Below are positions 9,289-18,543 of a stretch of 64,000 nt of DNA, one piece after another. Numbering within the stretch: the stretch's first letter is position 1; each line of letters opens with the position of its first letter. The position numbers and the translations under genes are program-made. The stretch is from CAVONV01 sp963697355 (GTDB lineage Bacteria > Acidobacteriota > Vicinamibacteria > Marinacidobacterales > DATDRI01): assembly GCA_963697355.1 (NCBI GenBank), contig CAVONV010000008.1, positions 1 through 64,000 on the forward strand. The letters run 5' to 3'. The notes under the pieces were generated by a model that saw only the letters and a list, made by a program, of their open reading frames with translations, was not told where the DNA came from and did no database searches.

Positions 9289-11084
9289 CACTTCCAAACG
9301 AACCGTACCCTCAGCCCGACAGTCAAAAACCAAAAACCGTACGTCTTGGGCGCTGGCTGTTCTGGATCTCTTTCTCCATAGGGCTATTCATACTCCTCTC
9401 CGCCCTGGGTATCTACATACTGCTGGAAGGTCTCGACCTGACCTCTCCATCGGTGACATCGGGATCCACTTTGACGGTCAATGTGTCAGGAGAGCTTCCG
9501 GAAGACACACTTTATGATCTCGGTAGTGCCTTCTTTCGAGTGGAGCGGCTTACGTTTCGTGACGTCCTACGGGCTGTACGCCGAGGCCGAGACGACTCCA
9601 GGGTCGAGAACCTCCTGCTCGATGTGCGAGGCACGGCTCTCGGATGGGCAAGAGCGGAGGAGCTTCGGAAGGCGCTCGTCGATTTCAAAAGCTCTGGAAA
9701 GCAACTGACGGCCTACATCGAGTACGCGGGCAATCTCGAGTATTTCTTGGCATCCGCTGCTGACGTCATTTGCCTCCACCCGCAGAGTGTTCTCGACCTT
9801 CGTGGCATACAGGCCGAGGTCACGTTCATGCGCTCCACTTTGGAGAAACTAGGTATCGAGGCTGAGTTCGAGCAAATCGGTCCGTACAAGAACGCGCCGG
9901 ATGTCTACACACGAAAGACGATGAGCGAAGCGCACCGAGAGGCGACTCAGGCGATTGTGGAGGACCTCTATCATCGATTCGTGTCTACGCTCGCCGAGGC
10001 CCGTTCGATGAGCGAAGAGGATGTCAGGGCGATTCTCGACCGTGGACCTTACCCAGCTAAGAAAGCCGAGGAGTTGGGTTTGGTCGACAGCCTCAGCTAT
10101 CGTGACGAAGTCGAAAACGATCTTGTTCGAAGCGGAGCCAAATTCCGTCCCCTGACGGTCGGGGCGTACCAAAGTGAGGCCGTTGACGGCTTGGGTTTGG
10201 TGGGACGACCGAAGCTGGCCTTGATCTATGGTATCGGCATGATTGTGGGTGGTGAAAGCACCGACGACCCCTTCGCGGGACGGATCATGGGCTCGGACAC
10301 CATTGCTAAAGCGTTCAAGACGGCAAGGGAAGATCGGTCTATCAAAGCCGTCGTTTTCCGGATCGACAGTCCCGGCGGATCCGATGTGGCATCTGACGCC
10401 ATTTGGCGGGAAGCCTTTCTCACGATGGAGAAGAAGCCGGTCGTCGTCTCGATGTCGAACGTGGCGGCCTCTGGTGGATACTGGATCGCGACGGCATCGA
10501 ACGCCATCGTCGCCGAGCCTACGACAATCACCGGCTCGATCGGTATCTATGCCGGTAAATTCAATCTAAGCGGTCTCTATGAAAAGCTCGGCTTCAGCAA
10601 GGAGCGGGTCACCATGGGTGACAGTGCTGACTTCTGGAGCGACACGCGCAATTTCAGCGAAGACGAGAGGAAACGTTTCCGCCACGTCCTCGAAGAAGGG
10701 TACCGCCGTTTCTTGGAAAAGGTATCGGCGGCAAGAAACAAGGAAACAGAAGAGGTCGATGCTCTGGCGCAAGGTCGAGTTTGGACCGGAGCACAGGCAT
10801 TAGAAAGAGGTCTGGTTGACGAGATCGGCGGTCTCGAACGTGCCGTAGCCGTGGCGAAAGAAAAAGCCGGGATCGATGAATCGACCGAAGTTGTTTTGGA
10901 GGTTTATCCACGCAAGAAAAGCTACATCGATATGCTGCTCGGGAAGATGGTTCACTCGAATCCCGAGCTCGAAGGCGGGATAGGATTCGATCCGAAACGA
11001 CTGATGGTTCGTTCCCCCGCGCTCAAGATGCTGCTCGAAGGAAAACCCCTCGCCTTGATGCCCTTCCAGCTTGAGTTGAAGTAG
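9285..11084 (+). CDS. sppA: Signal peptide peptidase SppA, 67-kDa type
   Basis: Inner-membrane serine protease that degrades cleaved signal peptides. At 599 residues it has the long two-domain form. A membrane anchor lies at about residues 25-47. The general-base Lys202 sits in GPYKNAPDVYTR in the N-terminal domain. The nucleophile Ser396 is in NVAASGGYWIATAS in the C-terminal domain. Start TTG at 9285, overlapping the stop of the upstream TPR gene. All key residues intact. Confidence 0.93.
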   Translation: MTLPNEPYPQPDSQKPKTVRLGRWLFWISFSIGLFILLSALGIYILLEGLDLTSPSVTSGSTLTVNVSGELPEDTLYDLGSAFFRVERLTFRDVLRAVRRGRDDSRVENLLLDVRGTALGWARAEELRKALVDFKSSGKQLTAYIEYAGNLEYFLASAADVICLHPQSVLDLRGIQAEVTFMRSTLEKLGIEAEFEQIGPYKNAPDVYTRKTMSEAHREATQAIVEDLYHRFVSTLAEARSMSEEDVRAILDRGPYPAKKAEELGLVDSLSYRDEVENDLVRSGAKFRPLTVGAYQSEAVDGLGLVGRPKLALIYGIGMIVGGESTDDPFAGRIMGSDTIAKAFKTAREDRSIKAVVFRIDSPGGSDVASDAIWREAFLTMEKKPVVVSMSNVAASGGYWIATASNAIVAEPTTITGSIGIYAGKFNLSGLYEKLGFSKERVTMGDSADFWSDTRNFSEDERKRFRHVLEEGYRRFLEKVSAARNKETEEVDALAQGRVWTGAQALERGLVDEIGGLERAVAVAKEKAGIDESTEVVLEVYPRKKSYIDMLLGKMVHSNPELEGGIGFDPKRLMVRSPALKMLLEGKPLALMPFQLELK

Positions 11085-11192
11085 TCAAAGGTAGGATAGA
11101 GGAGGAAGAATGAAGGAGGAAGTACAAAAAGAGTTTGGACGTACAGTACGTCTTTTCCACTTTCTCCTTTCTACTTTCTACTAACTTCGCTC
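11085..11192. repeat. Low-complexity purine/pyrimidine tract after sppA
   Basis: Runs of GGAGGAAGAA and CTTTCTCCTTTCTACTTTCTAC, with a GACGTACAGTACGTC palindrome at 11138-11152 followed by TTTT. It may contain a weak terminator, but the stem has almost no loop. CTTTCTACTTTCTCC recurs just after the adjacent dispersed repeat. Confidence 0.4.
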
Positions 11193-11263
11193 GGGCAGGG
11201 AGCAGCCGCACGAAGTGAGTCCCTGATGCAGTGGACGTCGCCTGTCTTGGCCGTGCGGATGCT
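11193..11263. repeat. Dispersed palindromic element, copy 2
   Basis: Second copy of the element at 4004-4073. The terminal inverted arms are GCAGCCGCACG (11202-11212) and CGTGCGGATGC (11252-11262), again with one mismatch. The mismatch differs from that of copy 1, so the ancestral arms were probably perfect. Confidence 0.7.
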
Positions 11264-11265
11264 TT

Positions 11266-12156
11266 CTACTTTCTCCTGCTTGCGAATACATAGCCAAGCA
11301 TTTTGTAAACCAGCTTGGCGGCCAAGAAATTGGGAGCTGCAAGCCCCGGAATGGGGGCGAGCTCGTTGACGTCGAAGCCCACGACTTCTCTCTTCAAAGA
11401 GAGCTCTTTAAGAAGATCGCATACTTGATACCAGCCGAGCCCCCCCGGCTCGGGAGTTCCTACGGCCGGCATCACCGTGGGGTCGAGACCATCGAGGTCC
11501 ACGGTGACGTAGACCGGAGCGTCGTCGAGCGTTTCCACGACTTTGTGGAACCACTCGGGATCTCTTTGGATCTGATGAGCAAAGAAGACTGTGGTAGGGA
11601 GTGATGGGAGCGCCTCCATTTCGGCGCTCGAAATGCTTCTAATGCCGACTTGTACAGCGTTTGTCAGCTCCAGCACACGTCTCATGGCGCAGGCGTGAGA
11701 GTACTCGCTTCCTTCATAGGATTCGCGAAGGTCTCCATGAGCGTCGATTTGAAGGACAGTGAGCTCGGGGTGCTTTTCGAGGTGGGCCTTCACCAGAGGG
11801 GGTGTGATGGTGTGCTCACCACCCAGAGAAATCAGGAACTTGTCGTCGCTCAGCACATGTTTGGCGGCTCTGTATATCTCTTCCACCATATCGGCCGGAG
11901 AGGAGACGATGGTTTGAACGGCTGGAAGTGTATGTATGCCCCGTTTCGACACATCGGAATCGAGCTCCTCGTCATAGAGCTCGAGATAACGGGATGCGTT
12001 TATGATTTCGTGGGGGCCGTTGCGAGTCCCGGCGCCAAAAGACGTGGTGCCTTCGTACGGAATCGGCAAAACGGCAATCTTTGACTCTTCGTAGGTGCTG
12101 TCTCGCGACTCGAGACCACCAAAAGTAAACGGCTCACAAGTCGAGTATTTAAGCAT
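11266..12156 (-). CDS. speB: Agmatinase (ureohydrolase family)
   Basis: Hydrolyses agmatine to putrescine and urea. 296 residues with the ureohydrolase dimanganese motifs in order: SLGGEHT, QIDAHGDL and VTVDLDGLDP, plus PGGLGWYQ. The DAHGD segment lacks the second His-rich extension of arginases, which favours agmatinase. Substrate identity is inferred from family similarity only. It lies downstream of mutS on the same strand, separated by a CTCGAG-rich repeat tract. Confidence 0.88.
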   Translation of the reverse strand: MLKYSTCEPFTFGGLESRDSTYEESKIAVLPIPYEGTTSFGAGTRNGPHEIINASRYLELYDEELDSDVSKRGIHTLPAVQTIVSSPADMVEEIYRAAKHVLSDDKFLISLGGEHTITPPLVKAHLEKHPELTVLQIDAHGDLRESYEGSEYSHACAMRRVLELTNAVQVGIRSISSAEMEALPSLPTTVFFAHQIQRDPEWFHKVVETLDDAPVYVTVDLDGLDPTVMPAVGTPEPGGLGWYQVCDLLKELSLKREVVGFDVNELAPIPGLAAPNFLAAKLVYKMLGYVFASRRK

Positions 12157-12170
12157 AAGCTTCTGATTCC

Positions 12171-12205
12171 TGAGTTCTAGAGTACTCGAGTTCTCGAGTA
12201 CTTCG
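12171..12205. repeat. GAGTACTC/CTCGAG low-complexity tract, site 1
   Basis: Overlapping units GAGTTCTAGAGTACTCGAG and TTCTCGAGTACTTC in the 60-bp gap between mutS and speB. The same units recur near 32330, 43021, 44015 and 44131. Confidence 0.6.
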
Positions 12206-12216
12206 GTTGTTACCTC

Positions 12217-14859
12217 TTATTCCAGTCCCTTCTTCAAATCTGCCAAAGCCTGCAGTGCCTCCAAAGGTGTCATTTCGTCTAGATCGAGCTTTCGAAGCTC
12301 GTTAGCGATGCGAGCTTCGGCTTCGGCAAACAGTGGTAGTTGTCGCTCCGCAGTCGGTAAAGGAGCACCGTCACCCGCTGACAAACGAGGTCTTCCTTCC
12401 GGATCGAATTCCGTTCGCTCGAGATTGCTCAGTATCTCCTGTGCTCGCGTGATGAGTGGACGCGGCAATCCTGCTAGGCGCGCCACCTGAATGCCGTAGC
12501 TTCGATCGGATCCCCCCGGAACGACTTTGCGCAGAAAAACAATGTCGTCTTTCCACTCTTTGGCGGAAACATGATAGTTCACGACGCCGGAAAGCTCGGA
12601 TGCCAGGTCTGTGAGCTCGTGGTAATGCGTGGCAAAAACCGTCTTTGAGGCTAGGTGTGACTCGCTAACGAGGAACTCCGCCACGGCCCATGCCAAGGAT
12701 AGGCCATCGAACGTGGCGGTGCCTCGGCCGATTTCATCCAGAAGAATGAGACTCTTGGGCGTCGCATGATGAAGGATGTTCGCCGTCTCCTGCATTTCCA
12801 CCATGAATGTGGACCGCCCGCGTGAAAGATCGTCGGAAGCGCCTACGCGCGTGAAAATGCGGTCGACGATAGGGAGCTTGGCCTCTTCGGCGGGAATGAA
12901 GGAGCCCATCTGCGCCATGATGACGATGATCGCGGATTGACGTAGGAACGTGGACTTTCCACCCATGTTGGGTCCGGTGAGAATAATCAGATGATGATCC
13001 TCATCCAAGGTCAAGTCATTGGGAACGAAGGGCTCACGACTGGAGGCTTCGATCACCGGATGTCTTCCTTGTCGGATCTGCAAATCGAATCCGGTGTGGA
13101 TGCGCGGTTTGGTGTAGTTGTTGACGGCCGCGACTTCCGCAAGTGATGAAAGGGCATCGAGAGATGCGATGGATTGCGCCGTGCGATTGATGCGAGCGGC
13201 CTGATGCGTCACTCTCTGCCGGAGTGCCTCGAAGAGATCATTTTCGATGACATTGATTTTCTCTTCCGCGGTGAGTACTTTTTCTTCGTACTCCTTGAGC
13301 TCAGGGGTGATGAAGCGCTCGGAGCCCACGAGAGTTTGCTTGCGAATATAGTCGTCGGGGACGGAGTCCAGCTTGGACTTGGTTACCTCGATGTAGTAAC
13401 CGAATACCCTGTTGTACCGGACCTTCAACGTCGTGATGCCGGTACGCTCTCGCTCCCTTGCTTCGATCTTGGCAAGAGTTTGCTTGCCCTGACTGCGCAG
13501 TTGTCTCAGCTCGTCGAGATCAGAGGAAACGTGTCCCCGAATGACACCACCGTCTTTGAGTGTGGCAGGTGGCTCCGAGACCAGAGTCGTCTCGATGTCC
13601 GTGCGCACATCTTCCAGTGGATCCAGCTGGTCCCTGAGATCGCAAATCAAGGGCGCCCGGGCTCCCTCCGTGAGTCCGACAACGCGAGGGAGTTGACTCA
13701 ACGAGTTAGCCAAACCGACATAATCTCGGGGTCCTGCCGTTCCCAAAGTGATCCTGGAAAGAACTCGCTCGAGGTCGATGGTTGTTTTGAAAAGCTCCCG
13801 GAGCTTCGAGCGCAAGATCGTGTCGAAGGCAAACTCTTCCACACTATCCAGTCGCTTACCGATCGCATCCACTTCAATGAGAGGTCGGAGTAGCCACCCT
13901 CTGAAGAGCCGCGCCCCCATCGCGGTTTGGGTATGGTCTATGACGTCAAGGAGACTCCCTTGTCGACCGCCGTTCGCGAGGGAGCGTGTCAGCTCCAAGT
14001 TGCGTTGGGTGACGGAGTCCAGCATCAAGTAGTCTGTTTCTTCCTGAAACCGCAAGGTCGAGATGTGTTCGACCTGCCCTCGCTGAGTCTCCTCCAGATA
14101 CTGGAGGGCTGCCCCGGCGGCGGCCACGGCCATTCGTCGGTTCTCGATTCCAAAACCTTCGAGCGAAACCGTGCCGAAGTGTTTCAGAAGGAGCTCGCGG
14201 GCCGCTTCATAGTCGAATCGCCAATTTTCCCTTCGTGTCTCCACGGGTCGATCGGCTTCTCCGAAACCGTTCCAGACCCCATAGGGGAGATCGCCATCCT
14301 CAGGTAAGACGATCTCTCTCGGGCGGTAACTCGCCAAGGTGTGCTCTAGGTCCTCCCATCGTTTGTCCCCCTCGAATTCGGACGTGAGGAAGTCGCCGGT
14401 AGAGAGATCCACGAGAGACACGCCCACCGCTTGGGGCCCAGGAATCACCGCCATGAGGTAGTTGGCTTCTTTTTCTTCGAGGTAGCCTTGGTGGACGTAG
14501 GTCGAGGGCGTAACGACCCGCACGACTTCTCGCTTCACGATACCCTTGGCATGACGCGGGTCTTCGACTTGGTCGCAAACCGCCACTTTGAAGCCCTGGC
14601 GGATCAAGCGGCCGATATAAGTGTCGGCGGCATGATAGGGGATTCCGCACATGGGAATGGCCACTCCGGAGCGGTCCTTTTGGCGGGATGTCAACGTAAG
14701 CTCCAGAGCGCGAGACGCCGTCATGGCGTCGTCGTAGAACATCTCGTAGAAGTCACCCATCCGGAAAAACAAGATGGCGTCGCTCACCTGCCGCTTGATC
14801 TCGTGGTACTGCCGCATGGCAGGCGTCATACTCTGACTCTTGTCGCTCATCAAGCTCAC
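12217..14859 (-). CDS. mutS: DNA mismatch repair protein MutS
   Basis: 880 residues, full length. Mismatch-reading motif GDFYEMF places Phe37 and Glu39 near the N-terminus. The core and clamp domains are followed by an ATPase domain with Walker A GPNMGGKST near residue 630, LILLDEIGRGTATFDG, and the late motif FATHYHELTDL. The C-terminal tail ends DEMTPLEALQALADLK, typical of the dimerisation end. Start ATG at 14859 (an in-frame second Met three codons later is possible). No MutL nearby. Confidence 0.97.
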   Translation of the reverse strand: MSLMSDKSQSMTPAMRQYHEIKRQVSDAILFFRMGDFYEMFYDDAMTASRALELTLTSRQKDRSGVAIPMCGIPYHAADTYIGRLIRQGFKVAVCDQVEDPRHAKGIVKREVVRVVTPSTYVHQGYLEEKEANYLMAVIPGPQAVGVSLVDLSTGDFLTSEFEGDKRWEDLEHTLASYRPREIVLPEDGDLPYGVWNGFGEADRPVETRRENWRFDYEAARELLLKHFGTVSLEGFGIENRRMAVAAAGAALQYLEETQRGQVEHISTLRFQEETDYLMLDSVTQRNLELTRSLANGGRQGSLLDVIDHTQTAMGARLFRGWLLRPLIEVDAIGKRLDSVEEFAFDTILRSKLRELFKTTIDLERVLSRITLGTAGPRDYVGLANSLSQLPRVVGLTEGARAPLICDLRDQLDPLEDVRTDIETTLVSEPPATLKDGGVIRGHVSSDLDELRQLRSQGKQTLAKIEARERERTGITTLKVRYNRVFGYYIEVTKSKLDSVPDDYIRKQTLVGSERFITPELKEYEEKVLTAEEKINVIENDLFEALRQRVTHQAARINRTAQSIASLDALSSLAEVAAVNNYTKPRIHTGFDLQIRQGRHPVIEASSREPFVPNDLTLDEDHHLIILTGPNMGGKSTFLRQSAIIVIMAQMGSFIPAEEAKLPIVDRIFTRVGASDDLSRGRSTFMVEMQETANILHHATPKSLILLDEIGRGTATFDGLSLAWAVAEFLVSESHLASKTVFATHYHELTDLASELSGVVNYHVSAKEWKDDIVFLRKVVPGGSDRSYGIQVARLAGLPRPLITRAQEILSNLERTEFDPEGRPRLSAGDGAPLPTAERQLPLFAEAEARIANELRKLDLDEMTPLEALQALADLKKGLE

Positions 14860-14882
14860 CCGAGGACAGTTTGCCCGGAAAA

Positions 14883-14968
14883 ATGCATTCTAACATGGGG
14901 ACAGTCACCGATTAAGTTGCTGAAAAAAATACAGATGCACTGGTGAGCGTCCCCATTGTAAGATGCAT
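14883..14968. repeat. REP-like inverted repeat (GGGGACAGTCACC type)
   Basis: Arms at 14883-14902 and 14949-14968 are imperfect 20-bp inverted copies, both starting ATGCAT and ending GGGGAC. The inner sequence begins AGTCACCGATT. The right arm runs to within four bases of the tsaB start. No transposase is linked. The GGGGACAGTCACC core is familiar from repeats associated with REP-type tyrosine (Y1) transposases. Confidence 0.65.
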
Positions 14969-14971
14969 GCG

Positions 14972-15685
14972 ATGAAGGTATTGGCCGTCGACACGACCAG
15001 CGACTCGGGAAGTACAGCCATTTTGGACGGTGACGTTCTACGAGCCTTTGTGGGTTTCTCGAAAAAACCGGGCTATGCCCAAAAGCTCCTTCCCACGGTG
15101 GAGCGAATGCTCGAAGAGCTCTCGCTGGAATTGTCTGATATCGATGGATTCGCGGTGGCGGCGGGCCCCGGGTCTTTTACCGGTCTCCGCATCGGCATTG
15201 CCACCATGGAAGGTCTGTCTTATGCGACAAAACGGCCGGTGGTCGGCATCTCATCGCTCGAAGCCACGGCTCACCGATACCGATTTGTGACCGGATGGGT
15301 GGCGCCGATTCTGGACGCTCGGAGGAGGGAAGTTTTCGGCGCCTTGTACGAAGCGAATGGGCGGGAGCTCAAAGAGGTCGTCGCCCCTGTTTGCGAGTCA
15401 GCGGAGCGGTTTCTCGCCCGCCTCCCGAAAGAGCCCGTGCTGGTGGCGGGAACGGCGACTCTCGTTTATCACGAGCTCCTCTCCCATGAATCGCAAGGGC
15501 ACCTGCAGTCTGCAGCGTCATCCTTCTTTTTGGCTGAAGAGGTTGCGCGTCTCGGTTCCGAGCGGCTCGAGAAAGGAAGCTCCGCTCCGTTGGGGAGTCT
15601 CGAGGCGATCTACCTTCGGCCGTCGGATGCGGAGATGGCTAGGCAGAAAAAGCCATCGAGCGCAACACCCGCGAAGCCATCATGA
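14972..15685 (+). CDS. tsaB: tRNA N6-threonylcarbamoyladenosine protein TsaB
   Basis: Partner of TsaD/TsaE in t6A formation on ANN-decoding tRNAs. 237 residues with the ASKHA N-terminus MKVLAVDTTSDSGS and the signature GFAVAAGPGSFTGLRIGIATMEGLSYA. I chose ATG 14972 rather than 14963 because TsaB proteins begin MKxLAxDT and 14963 lies in the repeat arm. It overlaps rimI by four bases (ATGA), forming a tsaB-rimI pair common in bacteria. Confidence 0.95.
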   Translation: MKVLAVDTTSDSGSTAILDGDVLRAFVGFSKKPGYAQKLLPTVERMLEELSLELSDIDGFAVAAGPGSFTGLRIGIATMEGLSYATKRPVVGISSLEATAHRYRFVTGWVAPILDARRREVFGALYEANGRELKEVVAPVCESAERFLARLPKEPVLVAGTATLVYHELLSHESQGHLQSAASSFFLAEEVARLGSERLEKGSSAPLGSLEAIYLRPSDAEMARQKKPSSATPAKPS

Positions 15686-16194
15686 GCGGAATAGGGGAGA
15701 AAACCACCGAGATCCGCTCAGTCTATGTCATCGAGCCGATGACGCTCGAAGACATTCCGGAGGTTCTGTCCCTCGAGCGAATCGCTTTCCCCAATCCTTG
15801 GCCTAGAGAATCTTTCGTGCATGAGATCGAGCGCCATCGACTTAGCCACCCCACCGTGGCACGAACGGCTCGGGTGGGAACACAAGGGATAGCTGGATAT
15901 TGTGTGGCGCGGACCGCTTTCGGGCTGGTTCACATTCGAAATATCGCGGTTCATCCGGCTCACCTCGGACGCGGACTCGGTCGCTACCTGCTCGAACAGG
16001 CACTCCTGGTCGGACAAAGAGCGGGTGCTCTAAAGGCGGTTTTGGAAGTGCGAGAATCCAACGAGGCGGCCAAGCAACTCTACCTGTCCACGGGTTTCCA
16101 TGAGGTGGGGAGACGAAAAGACTATTACAGCAACCCTAGTGAGGATGCCATTCTCTTCGAAAAAGGACTCGTAGATGACGGATCCTGGCTCTGA
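15682..16194 (+). CDS. rimI: Ribosomal-protein-alanine N-acetyltransferase RimI-like
   Basis: 170-residue GNAT enzyme expected to acetylate the N-terminal Ala of ribosomal protein S18. Acetyl-CoA site IRNIAVHPAHLGRGLGRYLLEQAL and the RimI-type LEVRESNEAAKQLYLSTGFHEVGRRKDYY are present. Coupled to tsaB upstream. The next gene starts inside its last 20 bases. Confidence 0.92.
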   Translation: MSGIGEKTTEIRSVYVIEPMTLEDIPEVLSLERIAFPNPWPRESFVHEIERHRLSHPTVARTARVGTQGIAGYCVARTAFGLVHIRNIAVHPAHLGRGLGRYLLEQALLVGQRAGALKAVLEVRESNEAAKQLYLSTGFHEVGRRKDYYSNPSEDAILFEKGLVDDGSWL

Positions 16195-18076
16195 GCATAT
16201 CCCGTCTCGTATCACCTCGTTCTTGACCGGGATAATCTTGTTTTTGCTTGTCGTTTTCGGTGTCTTCCGTCCTCAACTGCCCGAAATGATCCGCTCGCAT
16301 TGGGTCGTTCTCGTCGCCGTGACAGCCTTGGTTGCCGCGGGATCGCTTCTATTGAAGCGACGTTGGGCCTCCGGCTTGGATCCCTATTCGAGAGTGCTCC
16401 AGGCACTGTTCGTTCTTTCTTTGGCGGCCATGTACATTCAGCCTCAACGAGTGGCGAGTGATGGGATCTTCTACTTTGCCCCGCTCCGGTCGCTCGTGGT
16501 GGATGGGGACCTGGATTTCGAGAACGAATATCGGATCCTTGGCGCACGAGAGGGCTATTTCCAGCGAACTGCGACTGGACGGCTCCCTAACAATTTCAGT
16601 ATCGGCCCCGGCTTGTTGTGGGCACCTTTCTATTTGGCCGTCCACGTCCTTGGGCATCTGGGGCTGTTTAGACCGACCGGCTTCGGATACCCCTACTTCA
16701 CAATGGTGTCCACGGCGACGTCATTGATCGGTTTTCTCGGTGTCTTGTGGTTCTACCGATTCGCGTGCCGCACTTTCGATCGCCCCGTAGCGTTTGTTGC
16801 TGCGGTACTGCTGTGGCTCGGTAGCTTTCACATCTGGTATATGGTTTTCGAGCCCTCGATGTCTCATGCACTGGCGATGGCTTCTGTCGTCGGGTACTTA
16901 CTGCTTTGTCAACGAGGGCCCCAAGGCGTGCGATCCTTCCTTTGGGCAGGAGGTGTCGCTGGACTCGTCGTTCTGGTGCGGTGGCAAAATATCGTTTTTC
17001 TGCCGGTTGGGCTGGCTTTGATCTGGGGCGAGAGAGGCCGTCCGAGGTGGCAAGAGCTCGCAGCAGGAGGGACGGCCGCCCTGATCGTTTTCCTTCCGCA
17101 AATGCTCTTCTGGAAGCTCATCTATGGTGAGTTTCTTTTGGTTCCGCAAGGTGGAAACTACATGCAGTGGGGCTCTCCCGAGCTCGCAGCCGTACTCTTT
17201 TCGTCTCGCCACGGTCTTTTGTCTTGGTCTCCTATACTCTGGGTGGGAGCTCTCGGATTCCCGGCGTTCATACGAAGAGATCGTCTCTTTGGTGTCACTT
17301 ATCTAGTCGCCTTCTTAGTCGCTCTTTATATCAATGCTTCGGTCTCTGATTGGTGGGCAGGGGCGTCATTTGGTGCGCGTCGATTCGATGGAGCTTTGCC
17401 AGCCTTTGGCCTCGGGCTCGCCGCTGCCGTCGCGTGGGTTCTAACGTGGGTGCGGAAACACTCCATGGCAACGGTTTTCCTTCTCCTCTGTCCCTTCCTG
17501 TTTTGGAATTTAATGTTGATGGGGACTCACGCGTTGGGCGCGGTCCCTCATGACGGTGCCGTATCCTTTCGCGCCGTCGGTGCCGATGCCTTGGAAATGA
17601 TCTACCGCTACACGGGGTATCCATTCTCCTGGCCCGGGGCGATTGCAGAACAGCACCGGTCGGGAATTCCTCTCGCGATCTATGACCTGGCGGGAGCGAA
17701 ACACCCCTCGAACAACGTCGATATCCGCATGGGAGATAACGACGCACTCTATTTGGGCCCCGGCTGGTCTTTGCCGAGACGGCGGCGAGAAACAACCTAC
17801 AGAGCTCCTACGTTTCCCACAGCATGCATCTACGTCACGCTCAAGGAGCCGGCGCGCTACCAACTATCCGTGGAAGGCCAATCCGAGGACGAGGTTCGGA
17901 TACAGTGGAATGGAACCCCGGCGGGTGGCGGTGCTCTCGACGCTGAGCGAGAGATTCATCTCGAGATTCGAGGGGAACGGGTGCACGAGGGTGTCAACGA
18001 GATATGTTTCCGGGCGGAGGAGGGCCGCGGTTTCGAAGTCTCGAGGGTGACGCTCCAACGCCCCGGAAATCCTTAG
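16175..18076 (+). CDS. Polytopic membrane protein, GT-C glycosyltransferase-like
   Basis: 633 residues. About ten hydrophobic helices lie between residues 12 and 460. The first large loop carries an acidic DGIFYFAPLRSLVVDGDLDF, the DGxxYY-like motif common to GT-C lipid-linked sugar transferases. The C-terminal ~130 residues are soluble and beta-rich (ARYQLSVEGQSEDEVRIQWNG). The glycosyltransferase role is inference from topology and the acidic loop; donor and acceptor are unknown. The start overlaps the end of rimI by 20 bp. Confidence 0.6.
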   Translation: MTDPGSEHIPSRITSFLTGIILFLLVVFGVFRPQLPEMIRSHWVVLVAVTALVAAGSLLLKRRWASGLDPYSRVLQALFVLSLAAMYIQPQRVASDGIFYFAPLRSLVVDGDLDFENEYRILGAREGYFQRTATGRLPNNFSIGPGLLWAPFYLAVHVLGHLGLFRPTGFGYPYFTMVSTATSLIGFLGVLWFYRFACRTFDRPVAFVAAVLLWLGSFHIWYMVFEPSMSHALAMASVVGYLLLCQRGPQGVRSFLWAGGVAGLVVLVRWQNIVFLPVGLALIWGERGRPRWQELAAGGTAALIVFLPQMLFWKLIYGEFLLVPQGGNYMQWGSPELAAVLFSSRHGLLSWSPILWVGALGFPAFIRRDRLFGVTYLVAFLVALYINASVSDWWAGASFGARRFDGALPAFGLGLAAAVAWVLTWVRKHSMATVFLLLCPFLFWNLMLMGTHALGAVPHDGAVSFRAVGADALEMIYRYTGYPFSWPGAIAEQHRSGIPLAIYDLAGAKHPSNNVDIRMGDNDALYLGPGWSLPRRRRETTYRAPTFPTACIYVTLKEPARYQLSVEGQSEDEVRIQWNGTPAGGGALDAEREIHLEIRGERVHEGVNEICFRAEEGRGFEVSRVTLQRPGNP

Positions 18077-18097
18077 TTCCTAGTTATTTAGCTTTTG

Positions 18098-18126
18098 TTG
18101 CATGAGGGGCTACCTTATGATATTTT
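18098..18126 (+). promoter_or_regulatory. Candidate promoter for the YdcH-like gene
   Basis: TTGCAT at 18098-18103 and TATTTT at 18121-18126 with a 17-bp spacer, 64 bases before the ATG. Only partial consensus matches. Confidence 0.35.
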
Positions 18127-18189
18127 CTGAGATGTAACATGTTGCATCATTCCCCACCTTTGCCCACCACACTCGAGGAGGACTTCCCG

Positions 18190-18453
18190 ATGTCCAGACA
18201 TTCCGAGGCGGTCAAGGAATACCTTTCTAGTGAGAACGAGGAGTTTCGACGATTAGCAAGAAAGCATCGCGAGCTCGACGAGCGTATCGCAGTCCTTTCC
18301 GGTCGGTTTCTTCTTACTGATGAGGAGAAATTCGAGGAGTCGACTCTAAAAAAGAAAAAGCTTGCTCTCAAAGACAAAATGGCTGATTTTGTTCGTAGAT
18401 ATGAAATGGAACAAGAGGCGGGAAGCTGCGGCGCACGTCCGGCTCCGGCCTAG
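18190..18453 (+). CDS. YdcH/DUF465 family small protein
   Basis: 87 residues, fully helical, matching the DUF465 pattern: EEFRRLARKHRELDERI...LTDEEKFEESTLKKKKLALKDKM. Function in the family is unknown. I set the start at 18190 because a strong GAGGAGGAC (18175-18183) sits correctly in front of it. An upstream in-frame ATG at 18139 lacks one. A hairpin terminator follows, so it forms its own transcript. Confidence 0.85.
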   Translation: MSRHSEAVKEYLSSENEEFRRLARKHRELDERIAVLSGRFLLTDEEKFEESTLKKKKLALKDKMADFVRRYEMEQEAGSCGARPAPA

Positions 18454-18487
18454 TCAGTCACGACAGCACTATTTTGCTTGCAGCAAG

Positions 18488-18510
18488 AAAGGGGATTTGA
18501 TCCCCTTTTT
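18488..18510 (+). terminator. Rho-independent terminator after the YdcH-like gene
   Basis: Perfect stem AAAGGGGAT with ATCCCCTTT around a TTG loop, running into a T tract. It lies 35 bp after the stop, so the psd start must be downstream of it. Confidence 0.8.
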
Positions 18511-18543
18511 GTGTTTGTAACGATAGCCATTGAACCATCCATC

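Noticed and set aside
14883..14968. Insertion sequence ends
   Set aside because: Too short, no transposase and no target duplication visible; classed as REP-like.
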